This document shows positions 1 to 7,714 of a DNA stretch of 64,000 nt, piece after piece. The stretch covers positions 124,001-188,000 of the forward strand of contig NZ_JABSNP010000001.1 in assembly GCF_013294115.1 (NCBI RefSeq), in the 5' to 3' direction. How positions within the stretch are numbered: position 1 is the first letter of the stretch; every line of letters starts with the position of its first letter. The stretch comes from Hymenobacter caeli. GTDB taxonomy: Bacteria > Bacteroidota > Bacteroidia > Cytophagales > Hymenobacteraceae. Position numbers and translations under genes: made by a program. The notes below the pieces were generated by a model that saw only the letters and a list, made by a program, of their open reading frames with translations, did not search any database and was not told the origin of the DNA.

Positions 1-425
1 GCCAGGATGCCGACGACCGCCAGGACCTGTTCCAGGAAATTGTGCTCCAGCTGTGGCGGGCGTGGCCGCGCTACGTGCCCCAGCCGGGCGCCCAGCTCAG
101 CACCTGGCTCTACCGCGTGGCCCTGAACGTGGCCGTGAGCAACCTGCGCCACCGCACCCGCCACCCAGCGCCCGGGGCCCTCGGCGCCGACGCGCTGCAA
201 GTGGCCCAGGCCCCCGAAGCCGCCGCCTTTGAGCCCGAAGAAACCGCCGCCCTGTACCGCGCCATTGCCCGGCTGTCGGAGGTCGACAAGGCCTTCGTGC
301 TATTGTACCTGGAAGACCGGCCCTACGAAGAAATGGCTGAAATACTGGGTATTACCCAAAACAACGTGCGCGTGAAAATGCACCGCGTGCAAGAAAAGCT
401 CCGTCAATTATTGGTTCGCCGCTAA
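1..425 (+). CDS. ECF-family RNA polymerase sigma factor (5' end outside window)
   Basis: The reading frame is already open at base 3 and ends at a TAA at 423-425, so the start lies outside the window. The first visible residues (DADDRQDLFQEIVLQLW) match the end of sigma region 2, which binds core polymerase and the -10 element. The C-terminal part (AEILGITQNNVRVKMHR) is a typical region 4 helix-turn-helix that reads the -35 element. The protein should direct transcription of a small extracytoplasmic-function regulon. The gene 12 bp downstream encodes a membrane protein of the kind often paired with such factors in Bacteroidota, so the two probably form an operon. Family assignment is firm; the regulon and inducing signal are unknown. 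Confidence 0.9.
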   Translation, partial: QDADDRQDLFQEIVLQLWRAWPRYVPQPGAQLSTWLYRVALNVAVSNLRHRTRHPAPGALGADALQVAQAPEAAAFEPEETAALYRAIARLSEVDKAFVLLYLEDRPYEEMAEILGITQNNVRVKMHRVQEKLRQLLVRR

Positions 426-437
426 GCCTTATTCATT

Positions 438-1085
438 ATGGAACTCGACGATTTGCGCCGGCAGTGGCAGCAGCCCGCGCCATCTGCTTCGGCCGCGCTC
501 ACCCTTGCTGAACTCAGTGCCTTGCTGACCCGGCAACGGGGCAGCCTGGTAGATAAAATGCGTCGCAATGCGCGGTGGGAAGCCGTTGGGACGGCATTGC
601 TTGCGGCAGCCACGGTCGGATTCCTGCCCTTTGTGCCGGAGCTGGGCTTGCTGCCCCACCTGCTGCTGCTGCTGACTTTCGTGCTGCTGTACTACTACTA
701 CCGCGTGCTGGGCGCGCTGCGCCAAATGACGAAAATTACCGGTAGCGTGCGTAATCATTTGGCACGGCTTTGCGCAGGGTTGCGGCAGATGCTGCGTTTC
801 AATTACGGCCTGACGTTGGCGATGGTGCCCATTACTTTGCTGGTGACGCTCGGCCTGCCAATGGGGCGCGAGCTAGCACGGGTTGGCCAGGAAATACTGC
901 GCCACCAGCCGGTTCATTGGGGACGCTTGCCGCTCTTGACGGGCATACTGCTTGGGGCGGGCGGGCTGGTGCGGGCGCTGGTAATACCGGTTACCCGTTG
1001 GCAACTCCAACGCCTCTACGGCCAGCACCTCGACCGCCTCGAAGGCCAACTGCGCGAGCTGGACGAGCCGCCCCCCGGGGCCTGA
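438..1085 (+). CDS. Membrane protein co-transcribed with sigma factor
   Basis: A 215-residue protein with a polar N-terminus of about 45 residues that starts MELDDLRRQW. It has four likely membrane segments, near residues 48-65, 71-88, 122-140 and 163-185, and a charged C-terminus. It starts 12 bp after the sigma factor stop, which implies an operon. Known relation: in Hymenobacter and relatives a small membrane protein with a similar N-terminus commonly follows ECF sigma genes. An anti-sigma or accessory role is inference only, because no zinc-binding anti-sigma motif is visible. No enzyme motif was recognised. Confidence 0.7.
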   Translation: MELDDLRRQWQQPAPSASAALTLAELSALLTRQRGSLVDKMRRNARWEAVGTALLAAATVGFLPFVPELGLLPHLLLLLTFVLLYYYYRVLGALRQMTKITGSVRNHLARLCAGLRQMLRFNYGLTLAMVPITLLVTLGLPMGRELARVGQEILRHQPVHWGRLPLLTGILLGAGGLVRALVIPVTRWQLQRLYGQHLDRLEGQLRELDEPPPGA

Positions 1086-1146
1086 GTTGGGGCCCCGGCT
1101 ATTCATGCGTATTCTTGCAACTTCCTATACTTCCTTTTTTTCGGCT

Positions 1147-2088
1147 ATGACTCCTATCCTCGAAGCCCTGGACGTGCGCAAAACCTACGCCGCCCACACC
1201 GCCCTCGACGGCGTGAGCCTCGCCATTCCTGAGCAGAGCATCTTCGGGCTGCTGGGGCCCAACGGGGCGGGCAAAACCTCGCTCATCCGCATCATCACCC
1301 AGATTACGGGGGCCGACGGGGGCGAAATCCGCTTTCGGGGCCAGCGGCTGGGGCCCGCCCACATCGGCGAAATCGGCTACCTGCCCGAGGAGCGGGGCCT
1401 CTACAAAAAGATGCAGGTAGGCGAGCAGCTCCTCTACCTGGCCCGGCTGCGGGGCCTGACCCGGGCCGACGCCGTGGCCCGCATCAAGCAGTGGCTGGCG
1501 CGGCTCGACCTCACGCCCTGGGCCCAGAAAAACGTGGAAGACCTCAGCAAGGGCATGCAGCAGAAGGTGCAGTTCATCGCCACGGTGCTGCACCAGCCCA
1601 AGCTCATCATCCTCGACGAGCCGTTCTCGGGCTTCGACCCCATCAACGCTAACCTGATAAAAGACGAGATTCTGGACCTGCGGGCGCAGGGGGCCACCAT
1701 CATCTTCTCCACGCACCGGATGGAATCGGTGGAGGAGCTGTGCGACAGCATCGCCCTGATTAACAAGTCGCGCAAGGTGCTCGACGGGCCGGTGTCGGCC
1801 ATCAAAAACCAGTTCAAAACCAACACCTACGAGGTGGAAGGCAAGGGCCGCCCCCTCCTCACGCACCCCGATTTTGAGGTGGTGGAGCAGAAAGCCCGCG
1901 AAAACGACCACTTCTACGCCCAGGTGAAACTGCACGCCGGCGTGACGCCCAACGAGCTGCTGCGCTTCCTCATCGGGCAGGTGGAGGTGCACGCCTTCCG
2001 CGAGCGGATTCCGAGCATCAACGAGATTTTCATCCAGCGCGTGGGCGAAACCATGCCCGAAACGGCCCCGGCCGAAGCCGCCAGTTGA
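1147..2088 (+). CDS. ABC transporter ATP-binding protein (NatA-like)
   Basis: A 313-residue ATPase starting at ATG 1147; the open frame extends 20 codons upstream but without ABC-domain sequence. It carries Walker A (GPNGAGKTS), a signature motif (LSKGMQQK), Walker B with catalytic Glu (LIILDEPFSGFDP) and the switch histidine (FSTHRMES). The C-terminal third looks like the DUF4162 extension found in NatA/YhaQ-type exporters. It should energise the ABC-2 permease encoded 0.2 kb downstream. Substrate unknown; Na+ export and drug or antibiotic export are the common guesses for this family. The two genes are separated by a palindromic repeat, which may uncouple their expression. Confidence 0.92.
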   Translation: MTPILEALDVRKTYAAHTALDGVSLAIPEQSIFGLLGPNGAGKTSLIRIITQITGADGGEIRFRGQRLGPAHIGEIGYLPEERGLYKKMQVGEQLLYLARLRGLTRADAVARIKQWLARLDLTPWAQKNVEDLSKGMQQKVQFIATVLHQPKLIILDEPFSGFDPINANLIKDEILDLRAQGATIIFSTHRMESVEELCDSIALINKSRKVLDGPVSAIKNQFKTNTYEVEGKGRPLLTHPDFEVVEQKARENDHFYAQVKLHAGVTPNELLRFLIGQVEVHAFRERIPSINEIFIQRVGETMPETAPAEAAS

Positions 2089-2105
2089 ACATCGAACGGA
2101 AGGTC

Positions 2106-2199
2106 GTCATGCCGAGCGCAGCCGAGGCATCTCGCGTGCTTCGTTGCACGGATTGATTCACTGCCGCACGCGAGATGCCTCGGCTGCGCTCGGCATGAC
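2106..2199. repeat. Palindromic dispersed repeat, copy 1 (33-bp perfect arms)
   Basis: Left arm 2106-2138 and right arm 2167-2199 are perfect reverse complements over 33 bases, with a 28-base loop. The same arm sequence occurs in full at 21533-21642. It sits between the ATPase and permease genes of one ABC transporter. A REP- or MITE-like intergenic element is the likely explanation; no coding capacity is seen. Confidence 0.93.
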
Positions 2200-2291
2200 G
2201 GTCAATTTTGAATGGCAAGCCTTCCCAAACAGCTTCGCTTCGACAAACTCGGCAGGACATCCTGAAAACCACGTATAACCTACCCCTCGTC

Positions 2292-3695
2292 ATGGACAAA
2301 ATCTGGCTCATCATTCAGCGCGAATACCTGACCCGGGTGCGCAAAAAGAGCTTTCTGGTGATTTCGCTGCTGGCCCCGGTGCTGCTGGCGGGCTCGTCGC
2401 TGGCCATCGCCAAGCTGGGCGGAGGCGGCTCGCCCGACGTGGTGGCCGTGTACGACGAAAGCAATTTGCACCTGCTGGCGCACCTCGTGAATACCGACGA
2501 CGTGCAGTTCGTGCCCGCGCTGGGCGCGTCGCTGGCCGCGTCGGAGGAGGCGTTTAAAAAGGCCAAAACCAAGGAGGACGCGCTGCTGTACGTGCCGGCC
2601 AGCGTCAGCATCGACAGCACCGGGGGCGTGCAGCTGCTCGGCAACGGCAACGTGCCGCTCCGGCGGCAGAGCAACGTGCGGGCGGCCGTGAGCAAAGCCC
2701 TGGGGGCCCTGAAGATGGAGCGCTCGGGCCTGAAGCAGTCCACCATCGACGACTTGCAGGCCCGCATCGAGCTGACGGCCGTGGACCTGACGCGGCAGGG
2801 CGACGGGCGCAACGACGTGCGCACCACCACCAGCATGGCCTACGTGCTGTCCATTCTGGTATACTTTTTCATTTTCGTGTACGGCGTACAGGTGATGCGC
2901 GGCGTGAGCGAGGAGAAGTCGAACCGCATCATGGAGGTCATGATTTCGTCTGTGAAGCCGTTCCAGCTCATGATGGGCAAAATCCTGGGCATCGCGGGCG
3001 TGGTGCTCACGCAGTTCGGGCTGTGGCTGGCGCTCTCGTGGGGCCTCACCACGGTGCTCGTGCCGCTGCTGCTCAGCGACAAGCCGGCCGCTGTGGTGGC
3101 CGCCCGCCCCGGGGCCCCCGCGGCAGTGGTCCCCCCCGCCGTCAACGACCGGCCGCTGGTGGCCAATACCACGCCCAGCAGCGCCGCGGCGGCGGCCGAC
3201 GCGCCGCCCGTGGCCGCGCCGCGCCCCGGGGCCCCGTTCAGCATCTGGGCGCTGCTGGACGGCTTGCCCATCGGCCGCATCATCGGCGGGTTCCTGTTCT
3301 TCTTCCTGGGCGGCTACCTGCTGTACTCGGCCATGTTCGCGGCCATCGGCTCGGCGGTGGACGACCAGACGGACGCCCAGCAGTTCATGTTTCCGGTCAC
3401 CATTCCGCTCATCCTCAGCTACGTCGTGAGCATCAACGTCATTATCAACGGCGACCCCAACGGGCCCCTGGCGTTCTGGCTGTCGATGATTCCCTTCACT
3501 TCGCCCATTGCCATGGTGATGCGCCTGCCCTTTGGGGTGCCGCTGTGGCAGCTGCTGCTCTCGGGCACGCTGCTGGTGGCCGGCTTCGTGGGCGTGACGT
3601 GGGTGGCGGCCCGCATCTACCGGGTGGGCATCCTCATGTACGGCAAAAAAGTAACCTACAAGGAGCTGGGCAAGTGGATGTTCTATAAAGGGTAG
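2292..3695 (+). CDS. ABC transporter permease (NatB-like, ABC-2 type)
   Basis: A 467-residue membrane protein. ATG 2292 is chosen because the protein then begins MDKIWLIIQREYLTRVRKKS, the usual start of this family. A first membrane helix follows at about residues 20-40. Next comes a large extracytoplasmic domain (about 45-185), then a hydrophobic region with about five further helices. Residues about 270-315 are an Ala/Pro/Val low-complexity insertion in the membrane half (encoded near 3100-3237), not expected in a transport core. It should form the channel for the ATPase encoded at 1147-2088. Substrate cannot be read from sequence. Confidence 0.88.
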   Translation: MDKIWLIIQREYLTRVRKKSFLVISLLAPVLLAGSSLAIAKLGGGGSPDVVAVYDESNLHLLAHLVNTDDVQFVPALGASLAASEEAFKKAKTKEDALLYVPASVSIDSTGGVQLLGNGNVPLRRQSNVRAAVSKALGALKMERSGLKQSTIDDLQARIELTAVDLTRQGDGRNDVRTTTSMAYVLSILVYFFIFVYGVQVMRGVSEEKSNRIMEVMISSVKPFQLMMGKILGIAGVVLTQFGLWLALSWGLTTVLVPLLLSDKPAAVVAARPGAPAAVVPPAVNDRPLVANTTPSSAAAAADAPPVAAPRPGAPFSIWALLDGLPIGRIIGGFLFFFLGGYLLYSAMFAAIGSAVDDQTDAQQFMFPVTIPLILSYVVSINVIINGDPNGPLAFWLSMIPFTSPIAMVMRLPFGVPLWQLLLSGTLLVAGFVGVTWVAARIYRVGILMYGKKVTYKELGKWMFYKG

Positions 3696-3723
3696 GGTTT
3701 TCGCAACCGACTTCGGGGCCGGG

Positions 3724-4662
3724 TTGTTGGTAAGCGCGACGGGCTACCCGCTTCACCCCCTGCGAAACCTCCCCAAAACCTTGCAAAACCTCGCGCTAAA
3801 ACTCGTCTGCCTGCTGGCCCTGTGCAGTTTCACGCTGGGCGACCGGCCCGCCTACCGCCTCTTCACGGCCGACAACAAGGCCGCCGACTACGACCAGATG
3901 GTGGCCGACCTGGCCCAGGCCGACGTGGTGCTCTTCGGCGAGCAGCACAACGACCCGCTGGCCCACTGGCTGGAGCTGCAGGTGGCCAAGGACTTGCAGC
4001 GCCTCAAGGGCCCCGGCAAGCTCGTGCTGGGGATGGAAATGTTCGAGCGCGACGTGCAGCCGCTGGTGGCCCAATACGCCGCCGGCACCCTGCCCGACTC
4101 GGCCTTCGAGCGCCAGGCCCGCCCCTGGCCCAACTACGGCACCGACTACCGCCCGTTGCTGCAATTCGCCCAGGCCCACCAGATTGCCGTCATCGGCACC
4201 AACGCCCCCCGGCCCTTCGCCCAGACGGTGGCCCGCGGCAGCCTCGCTGCCCTCGACAAGCTGCCCGCCGCCGACCGGGCCCTGCTGGCCCCGCTGCCCA
4301 TTAAGGTGGACTACGAGCTGCCCGGCTACAAAAACATGGCCGCCATGTTCGGCGGGGGCAGCGGCCCCCACGGCGGCGGGGCCCAGACCGTCATCCAGGC
4401 CCAGGCCCTGAAAGACGCCACAATGGCCTACTTCATCCGCGCCAGCCGCCAGCCCGGCCAAACCCTGCTCCACCTCAACGGCAGCTACCACTCCGACCAC
4501 CACGACGGCATCGTGGCCTACCTGCGCCAAGGGGGCCCCGCGCTCAAAGTGCGCACCCTCAGCGTGGTGACGCAGGCGCAGCTGGACCGGTTGGACAAAG
4601 ACAACCTCAACGTGGCCGACTACGTGGTGGTGGTGCCGGAGGACATGAACAAGACGTACTGA
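3724..4662 (+). CDS. ChaN-like haem-binding protein (DUF399 family)
   Basis: Up to 312 residues. No ATG precedes the conserved region. TTG 3724 and TTG 3781 are the candidate starts; the latter would give a clean signal peptide (about residues 1-20). The conserved core begins with VVLFGEQHNDPLAHW and includes LVLGMEMFERD and a late NGSYHSDHHDGIVAYL region. These features match the ChaN/DUF399 family, whose members bind haem in the periplasm and are linked to iron uptake. A Gly/His-rich loop (FGGGSGPHGGG) lies near the middle. It is convergent with the toxin-antitoxin array that follows. Family call fairly firm; start uncertain. Confidence 0.82.
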   Translation: MLVSATGYPLHPLRNLPKTLQNLALKLVCLLALCSFTLGDRPAYRLFTADNKAADYDQMVADLAQADVVLFGEQHNDPLAHWLELQVAKDLQRLKGPGKLVLGMEMFERDVQPLVAQYAAGTLPDSAFERQARPWPNYGTDYRPLLQFAQAHQIAVIGTNAPRPFAQTVARGSLAALDKLPAADRALLAPLPIKVDYELPGYKNMAAMFGGGSGPHGGGAQTVIQAQALKDATMAYFIRASRQPGQTLLHLNGSYHSDHHDGIVAYLRQGGPALKVRTLSVVTQAQLDRLDKDNLNVADYVVVVPEDMNKTY

Positions 4663-4733
4663 GCGGGCCGGCGGCAGCTTCCGGCGGCGCGGGCCGGTGC
4701 TGATTTAGCAATGCAAGCCCCCGTAAAATAACG

Positions 4734-5079
4734 CTAAAAGGCGGGCGGAATTAGCGCCAGCAGTTCTTTGAGGCGTTTTTCGGAGATGCTGTCCTGTCCG
4801 GACTTATCGTAATCGAAAGCAGGTAAACCGTTTCCGCCACGCCACCACGCAGGTGATGACGCGGGCCCCACCGCTGCTCCCCTTCCCCTTACTAGCAATT
4901 TTCAGCCGGATTTTGTAGCAGTTTTGCCCGAGGGCGGTGCCGGTTCTGGGCATTTCAGCCAGTATATCGTTCAATGCGTAAAGCTCCGCTTTTAAAGAAA
5001 TGTATCGCTTTAGCAACGGCTTAGCCTCCCGCTGGAACGCCTCGATGGCCTGAACCCTGAAACTATTCAACTTCGTCAA
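4734..5079 (-). pseudogene. RelE/ParE-family toxin, two frameshifts
   Basis: The intact frame from 5079 encodes 91 residues that match the N-terminal three quarters of a RelE-type toxin (CYKIRLKIASKGKG, then SGGARVITCVVA). It then runs into unrelated sequence. Adding one base near 4840 restores VAETVYLLSI. Adding a second base inside the following YDKS codons restores the family's C-terminus (SISEKRLKELLALIP), ending at a TAG at 4734-4736. Two separate single-base deletions therefore explain the break. The intact family cleaves ribosome-bound mRNA and is neutralised by the upstream-encoded antitoxin. The start overlaps the antitoxin gene by 17 bp. Sequencing error in GC-rich runs is the alternative. 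Confidence 0.8.
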
Positions 5080-5338
5080 GGAATTGCTTGAGAGAAATGG
5101 CCTGCTTGCGGCCGGCCATAATTTCTTTCATCTCCCCAATGGCCTCCACTAGGTCGCGCTCGGCTTTGGTGCGGGGAATGAGCTTGTTGGCCGCGGCCTT
5201 GGCGGCCTTGGTAGCGGCGCTAAGCGGCGCTTCGGCGGGGGCGGCAACTACCCGGGCCTTAATCTTCATCTTTTTGAGGAGCGCCGTAAGGAGCTGCAAA
5301 TCGGCTTCCGAAGCCGGGGTCACAACCAAAGAGTCCAT
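5063..5338 (-). CDS. Antitoxin-like small protein of RelE-type module
   Basis: A 91-residue protein starting MDSLVVTPASEADLQLLTALLKKMKIKARV. This N-terminus is typical of small Bacteroidota proteins encoded directly upstream of RelE/ParE toxins. The middle is an Ala/Lys-rich linker and the C-terminus (about residues 60-91) is a charged helix likely to wrap the toxin. It overlaps the 5' end of the downstream toxin gene by 17 bp, the usual arrangement for translational coupling. Since the toxin is frameshifted, this antitoxin may now be an orphan. Antitoxin role is inferred from context. Confidence 0.7.
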   Translation of the reverse strand: MDSLVVTPASEADLQLLTALLKKMKIKARVVAAPAEAPLSAATKAAKAAANKLIPRTKAERDLVEAIGEMKEIMAGRKQAISLKQFLDEVE

Positions 5339-5367
5339 GCGAAAGTGAATGAAGGGTGGGACGGGGC

Positions 5368-5559
5368 TCAGGGCGTGTCGGAGCCTTGGGGCCCGGCCTT
5401 TGCCAGGGCCCCGGCCAGGTTGCGCTGAAACTGGGTGGCCGCCGCGGCCGGCTCGGTGAGGACGATGCCGTACTGCTTTTGCAGCTGCTCCCAGTCGGCG
5501 ATGGCAATGAAGACACCGGTAATTTTCCCTTTCTCGTCCGACAGATATTTAACGTCCAT
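5368..5559 (-). CDS. Short antitoxin-like protein, possibly truncated
   Basis: A 63-residue protein. Its first half (KGKITGVFIAIADWEQLQKQ) resembles the first half of the antitoxin at 5940-6197 (GKQTAVLVPIREWERIQKS). The second half is short, Ala-rich and lacks the charged toxin-binding helix seen in that paralogue. It lies between the two toxin modules, 28 bp upstream of the next antitoxin start, with no toxin of its own. It is probably a remnant of a duplicated module or a solitary DNA-binding antitoxin fragment. Homology is by eye over about 20 residues, so confidence is moderate. Confidence 0.5.
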   Translation of the reverse strand: MDVKYLSDEKGKITGVFIAIADWEQLQKQYGIVLTEPAAAATQFQRNLAGALAKAGPQGSDTP

Positions 5560-5613
5560 ACCAGAGGCTTTTAGGAGAGGTAAAAATCCCCAGGGGCATT
5601 GCCAGGGCTTTTT

Positions 5614-5950
5614 TCAGGGGTTAATAGTGGGAATCTCGCTCACGAGGGCCAGCAGCTCCGCGTCGGAAATGTTGGCCTGCTCCGATTTATCGTAAATCGA
5701 CAGCAGGTAAACTTCGGCCGCCACGGATACAACGCAGGTAATTACCCGGGCCGCCGCTTTTGCCCTTGCTTTTGCTGGCGATGCGCAGGCGAATCTTGTA
5801 GCAGCCGTGGCCCAGGCTGGTGCCCTGGGTGGGGTCGGTTTCCAGCACCTCAAGCAAATTATCAATTTCCTGCCGGAGCGAAGGATATTTTTTGAGCAAG
5901 CGTTTTAGCTCGCGTCGAAAAGATGCTATCGTTTCGACGCTATGGCTCAT
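5614..5950 (-). pseudogene. RelE/ParE-family toxin, one frameshift
   Basis: Paralogue of the toxin remnant at 4734-5079. The frame from 5950 gives GHGCYKIRLRIASKSKGKSGG and then shifts. The rest of the toxin (ARVITCVVSVAAEVYLLSIY, then DKSEQANISDAELLALV) is present in another frame to a stop at 5614. Restoring two bases in the GCGGCGGC run near 5740-5755 rejoins the halves into about 112 residues, the normal size for the family. The start overlaps the antitoxin stop at 5940 by 11 bp. As it stands the product would lack its C-terminal strands and probably be inactive. Confidence 0.8.
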
Positions 5951-6197
5951 TATCCAATTCGGCTAAAAGCTGGTGCAACGGGTACTTCGGTATTTTGCCG
6001 GCTTCCATGAGCTTCATTTCGCGCACGGCCTCGCGGAACTCCTCCTTAAAGCGCTCCTTGGCCGCTGCGCCGGGGGCCGCTGCTTTCTTGGCAGCGGCCG
6101 GCTTTTGCAGGCTTTTCTGGATGCGCTCCCATTCCCGGATGGGCACCAGCACGGCCGTTTGCTTGCCGGCCGCATCCAACACGAACTGAACGCTCAT
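5940..6197 (-). CDS. Antitoxin-like protein of RelE-type module
   Basis: An 85-residue protein starting at ATG 6195-6197; an open frame runs 13 codons further upstream but without family sequence. The N-terminus (SVQFVLDAAGKQTAVLVPI) resembles the compact dimerisation fold of small antitoxins. A Lys/Ala linker (about residues 37-47) leads to a long charged C-terminal helix (KERFKEEFREAVREMKLMEA) suited to toxin binding. It overlaps the following toxin gene by 11 bp, as expected for a co-translated pair. The module would be self-repressed at its promoter upstream of 6197; no operator was identified. Confidence 0.68.
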   Translation of the reverse strand: MSVQFVLDAAGKQTAVLVPIREWERIQKSLQKPAAAKKAAAPGAAAKERFKEEFREAVREMKLMEAGKIPKYPLHQLLAELDNEP

Positions 6198-6257
6198 ACC
6201 AAACGGGTTTAAATCAGCGAAATCGCAGCCAATCAATCAGTTGAAAGCAGCGGTTGT

Positions 6258-6605
6258 TTAGGCCGAGAACGACGAGCCGCAGCCGCAGGTGCTCTTGGCC
6301 TGGGGGTTGTTGAACACGAAGCCGCGGGCGTTGAGGCCGTCCTGGAAGTCGACTTCCATGCCCATCACGTACATGGCGTGCTTCTTGTCCATGATGAGCC
6401 GGAGGCCGTCGAGGTCGTAGGTTTCGTCCTGGTCCTTGGCTTTGTCGAAGCCGAGCAGGTAGCTCATGCCCGAGCAGCCGCCGCCCTGCACGCCGATGCG
6501 CAGGCCGTAGTCGTCGGGGACGTTTTTTTCCTGGATGATATTCTTTACCTCGACCACGGCGCGGTCGGTGAGGCTGATGGGGGCGAGGGTTGCGACGGTG
6601 GCCAT
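6258..6605 (-). CDS. A-type iron-sulfur cluster carrier (IscA/ErpA/HesB family)
   Basis: A 115-residue protein with the family's invariant cysteines: one in QGGGCSGMSYLLGF near residue 44 and a C-terminal CGCG pair (TCGCGSSFSA). These ligands accept Fe-S clusters from a scaffold and hand them to apo-enzymes in the cytosol. The short N-terminal extension (MATVATLAPISLTD) is ordinary. A perfect TAnnTTTG promoter element lies 36 bp upstream on the same strand at 6641-6648. The LeuC and IlvD enzymes encoded at the other end of the window belong to Fe-S dehydratase families that need such clusters. Whether it is IscA or ErpA by function cannot be told. Confidence 0.93.
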   Translation of the reverse strand: MATVATLAPISLTDRAVVEVKNIIQEKNVPDDYGLRIGVQGGGCSGMSYLLGFDKAKDQDETYDLDGLRLIMDKKHAMYVMGMEVDFQDGLNARGFVFNNPQAKSTCGCGSSFSA

Positions 6606-6640
6606 ACGGAATTACGGAGGAATGGTAAATGGAACAATTA

Positions 6641-6648
6641 CAAATATA
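6641..6648 (-). promoter_or_regulatory. Bacteroidota -7 promoter element for the Fe-S carrier gene
   Basis: Reading the minus strand, the bases are TATATTTG, an exact match to TAnnTTTG, about 36 bp before the start codon at 6605. A clear -33 TTG at the usual spacing is not obvious. Confidence 0.55.
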
Positions 6649-6712
6649 CAAACGGCGCGGGCCGGTGCATTGGTTCTTGCAAACAGGCGCGGAAGGGCGG
6701 CGGTTCAGGGCG

Positions 6713-6720
6713 TAGTTTTG
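6713..6720 (+). promoter_or_regulatory. Bacteroidota -7 promoter element for the 6770 gene
   Basis: TAGTTTTG matches TAnnTTTG and lies about 50 bp upstream of the ATG at 6770. With the oppositely oriented element at 6641-6648 it makes a divergent promoter region. Confidence 0.5.
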
Positions 6721-6769
6721 CCCGGCCGGGCCCCGGGCCGGTTTTACTCCCTATCCTTTTATTCGTTCT

Positions 6770-7306
6770 ATGGATTCGCCCGCTTACCTTTTCGAGCTGC
6801 TCAAAATTATCCTGCCCGCCCTCATCGTGGCCGGCTCTATCTACCTGCTGTTCAAGCAGTACCTGGAGAAAGACCAGCAGCGCCGCCTCATCGAGATGCG
6901 GCTCGACAGCAGCAAGGCCACGCTGCCGCTGCGCCTGCAGGCCTACGAGCGGGTGGTGCTGCTGCTCGAGCGCATCTCGCCCAACAACGTGCTGGTGCGC
7001 CTGAGCAGCGCCGGCCAAACCGCCCCCGACTTCCACCGGCTGCTGCAACAGGAAATCCGGGCCGAGTACGAGCACAACATCTCGCAGCAGCTCTACCTCT
7101 CGGCCGACACCTGGGCCTTGGTGCGCGAGGCCAAGGAAAGCGTGCTTACGATGGTGAACCGCGCCTACCACGGCCTGCAAAACCCCGCCCAGACCCGCGG
7201 CACCGAGCTGGCCAAGCGCATCCTCGAAGGCCTGATGACCGACGCCGCCGAGCCCACCGCCCAGGCCCTGGCCGCCGTAAAGCGCGAGGCCGCCAGCCTG
7301 TTTTAA
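6770..7306 (+). CDS. Membrane-anchored conserved protein (DUF7935-like)
   Basis: A 178-residue protein with one N-terminal membrane segment (about residues 9-28, LLKIILPALIVAGSIYLLFK). A long, mostly helical cytoplasmic domain follows, rich in Glu, Arg, Leu and Gln. It resembles a conserved single-pass protein widespread in Bacteroidota that has no known function; the DUF7935 label is from memory and should be checked. It begins a co-directional run of four small genes (6770-8675) with gaps of 4-12 bp, so they probably form one operon from the promoter at 6713. No catalytic motif is visible. Confidence 0.6.
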   Translation: MDSPAYLFELLKIILPALIVAGSIYLLFKQYLEKDQQRRLIEMRLDSSKATLPLRLQAYERVVLLLERISPNNVLVRLSSAGQTAPDFHRLLQQEIRAEYEHNISQQLYLSADTWALVREAKESVLTMVNRAYHGLQNPAQTRGTELAKRILEGLMTDAAEPTAQALAAVKREAASLF

Positions 7307-7318
7307 GCGAGTGCCCCG

Positions 7319-7705
7319 ATGACCCTGGCCGCCGTTGAAACCGTTGTACGGGCCCTGGGCCAGCTGCTGGGGGCCCCGGCCGCGCTGCTGCCCACGTTTG
7401 GCCGCAACGAAGACTACGCCCGGCCCGAGGTGCGGGCCGATGCGGCCGGGTACCACTTCGTGGTGGTGGAGCGCGGCCAGGAAGTGGCGCACGAGGTTTT
7501 CCAGCACCTCGAAGAATTGCTGTTTGTAATATTCAGCGCCGTTACCTTCTCGATGGCCAGCCAATACGAGCTGCGCCACCGGGTGGCCGGGCAGGACACC
7601 CGCATTCTGTTATTTGCCCGGCAACTTGAGTTGCTCGCGCGGCTCGATGTAAGCTTTGCCGACCGGCTGCGGCCCCGGTACCACCAGCTGCTCGCCAGCG
7701 CCTAA
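7319..7705 (+). CDS. Imm63-like immunity protein
   Basis: A 128-residue protein. The segment YHFVVVERGQEVAHEVFQHL is followed by EELLFVIFSAVTFSMASQYE, then LRHRVAGQDTRILLFARQLE. This follows the pattern I know from Imm63, an immunity protein family of polymorphic-toxin systems (RGQE, then a TFSMA..YEL block, then QD.R..LF.KQ.ELL). It starts 12 bp after the preceding gene. No polymorphic toxin, Rhs or VgrG gene is within reach, so it would be an orphan immunity gene, possibly protecting against toxins of relatives. The family match is from memory of a motif pattern, not a search. Confidence 0.6.
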   Translation: MTLAAVETVVRALGQLLGAPAALLPTFGRNEDYARPEVRADAAGYHFVVVERGQEVAHEVFQHLEELLFVIFSAVTFSMASQYELRHRVAGQDTRILLFARQLELLARLDVSFADRLRPRYHQLLASA

Positions 7706-7714
7706 CGCCCACCT

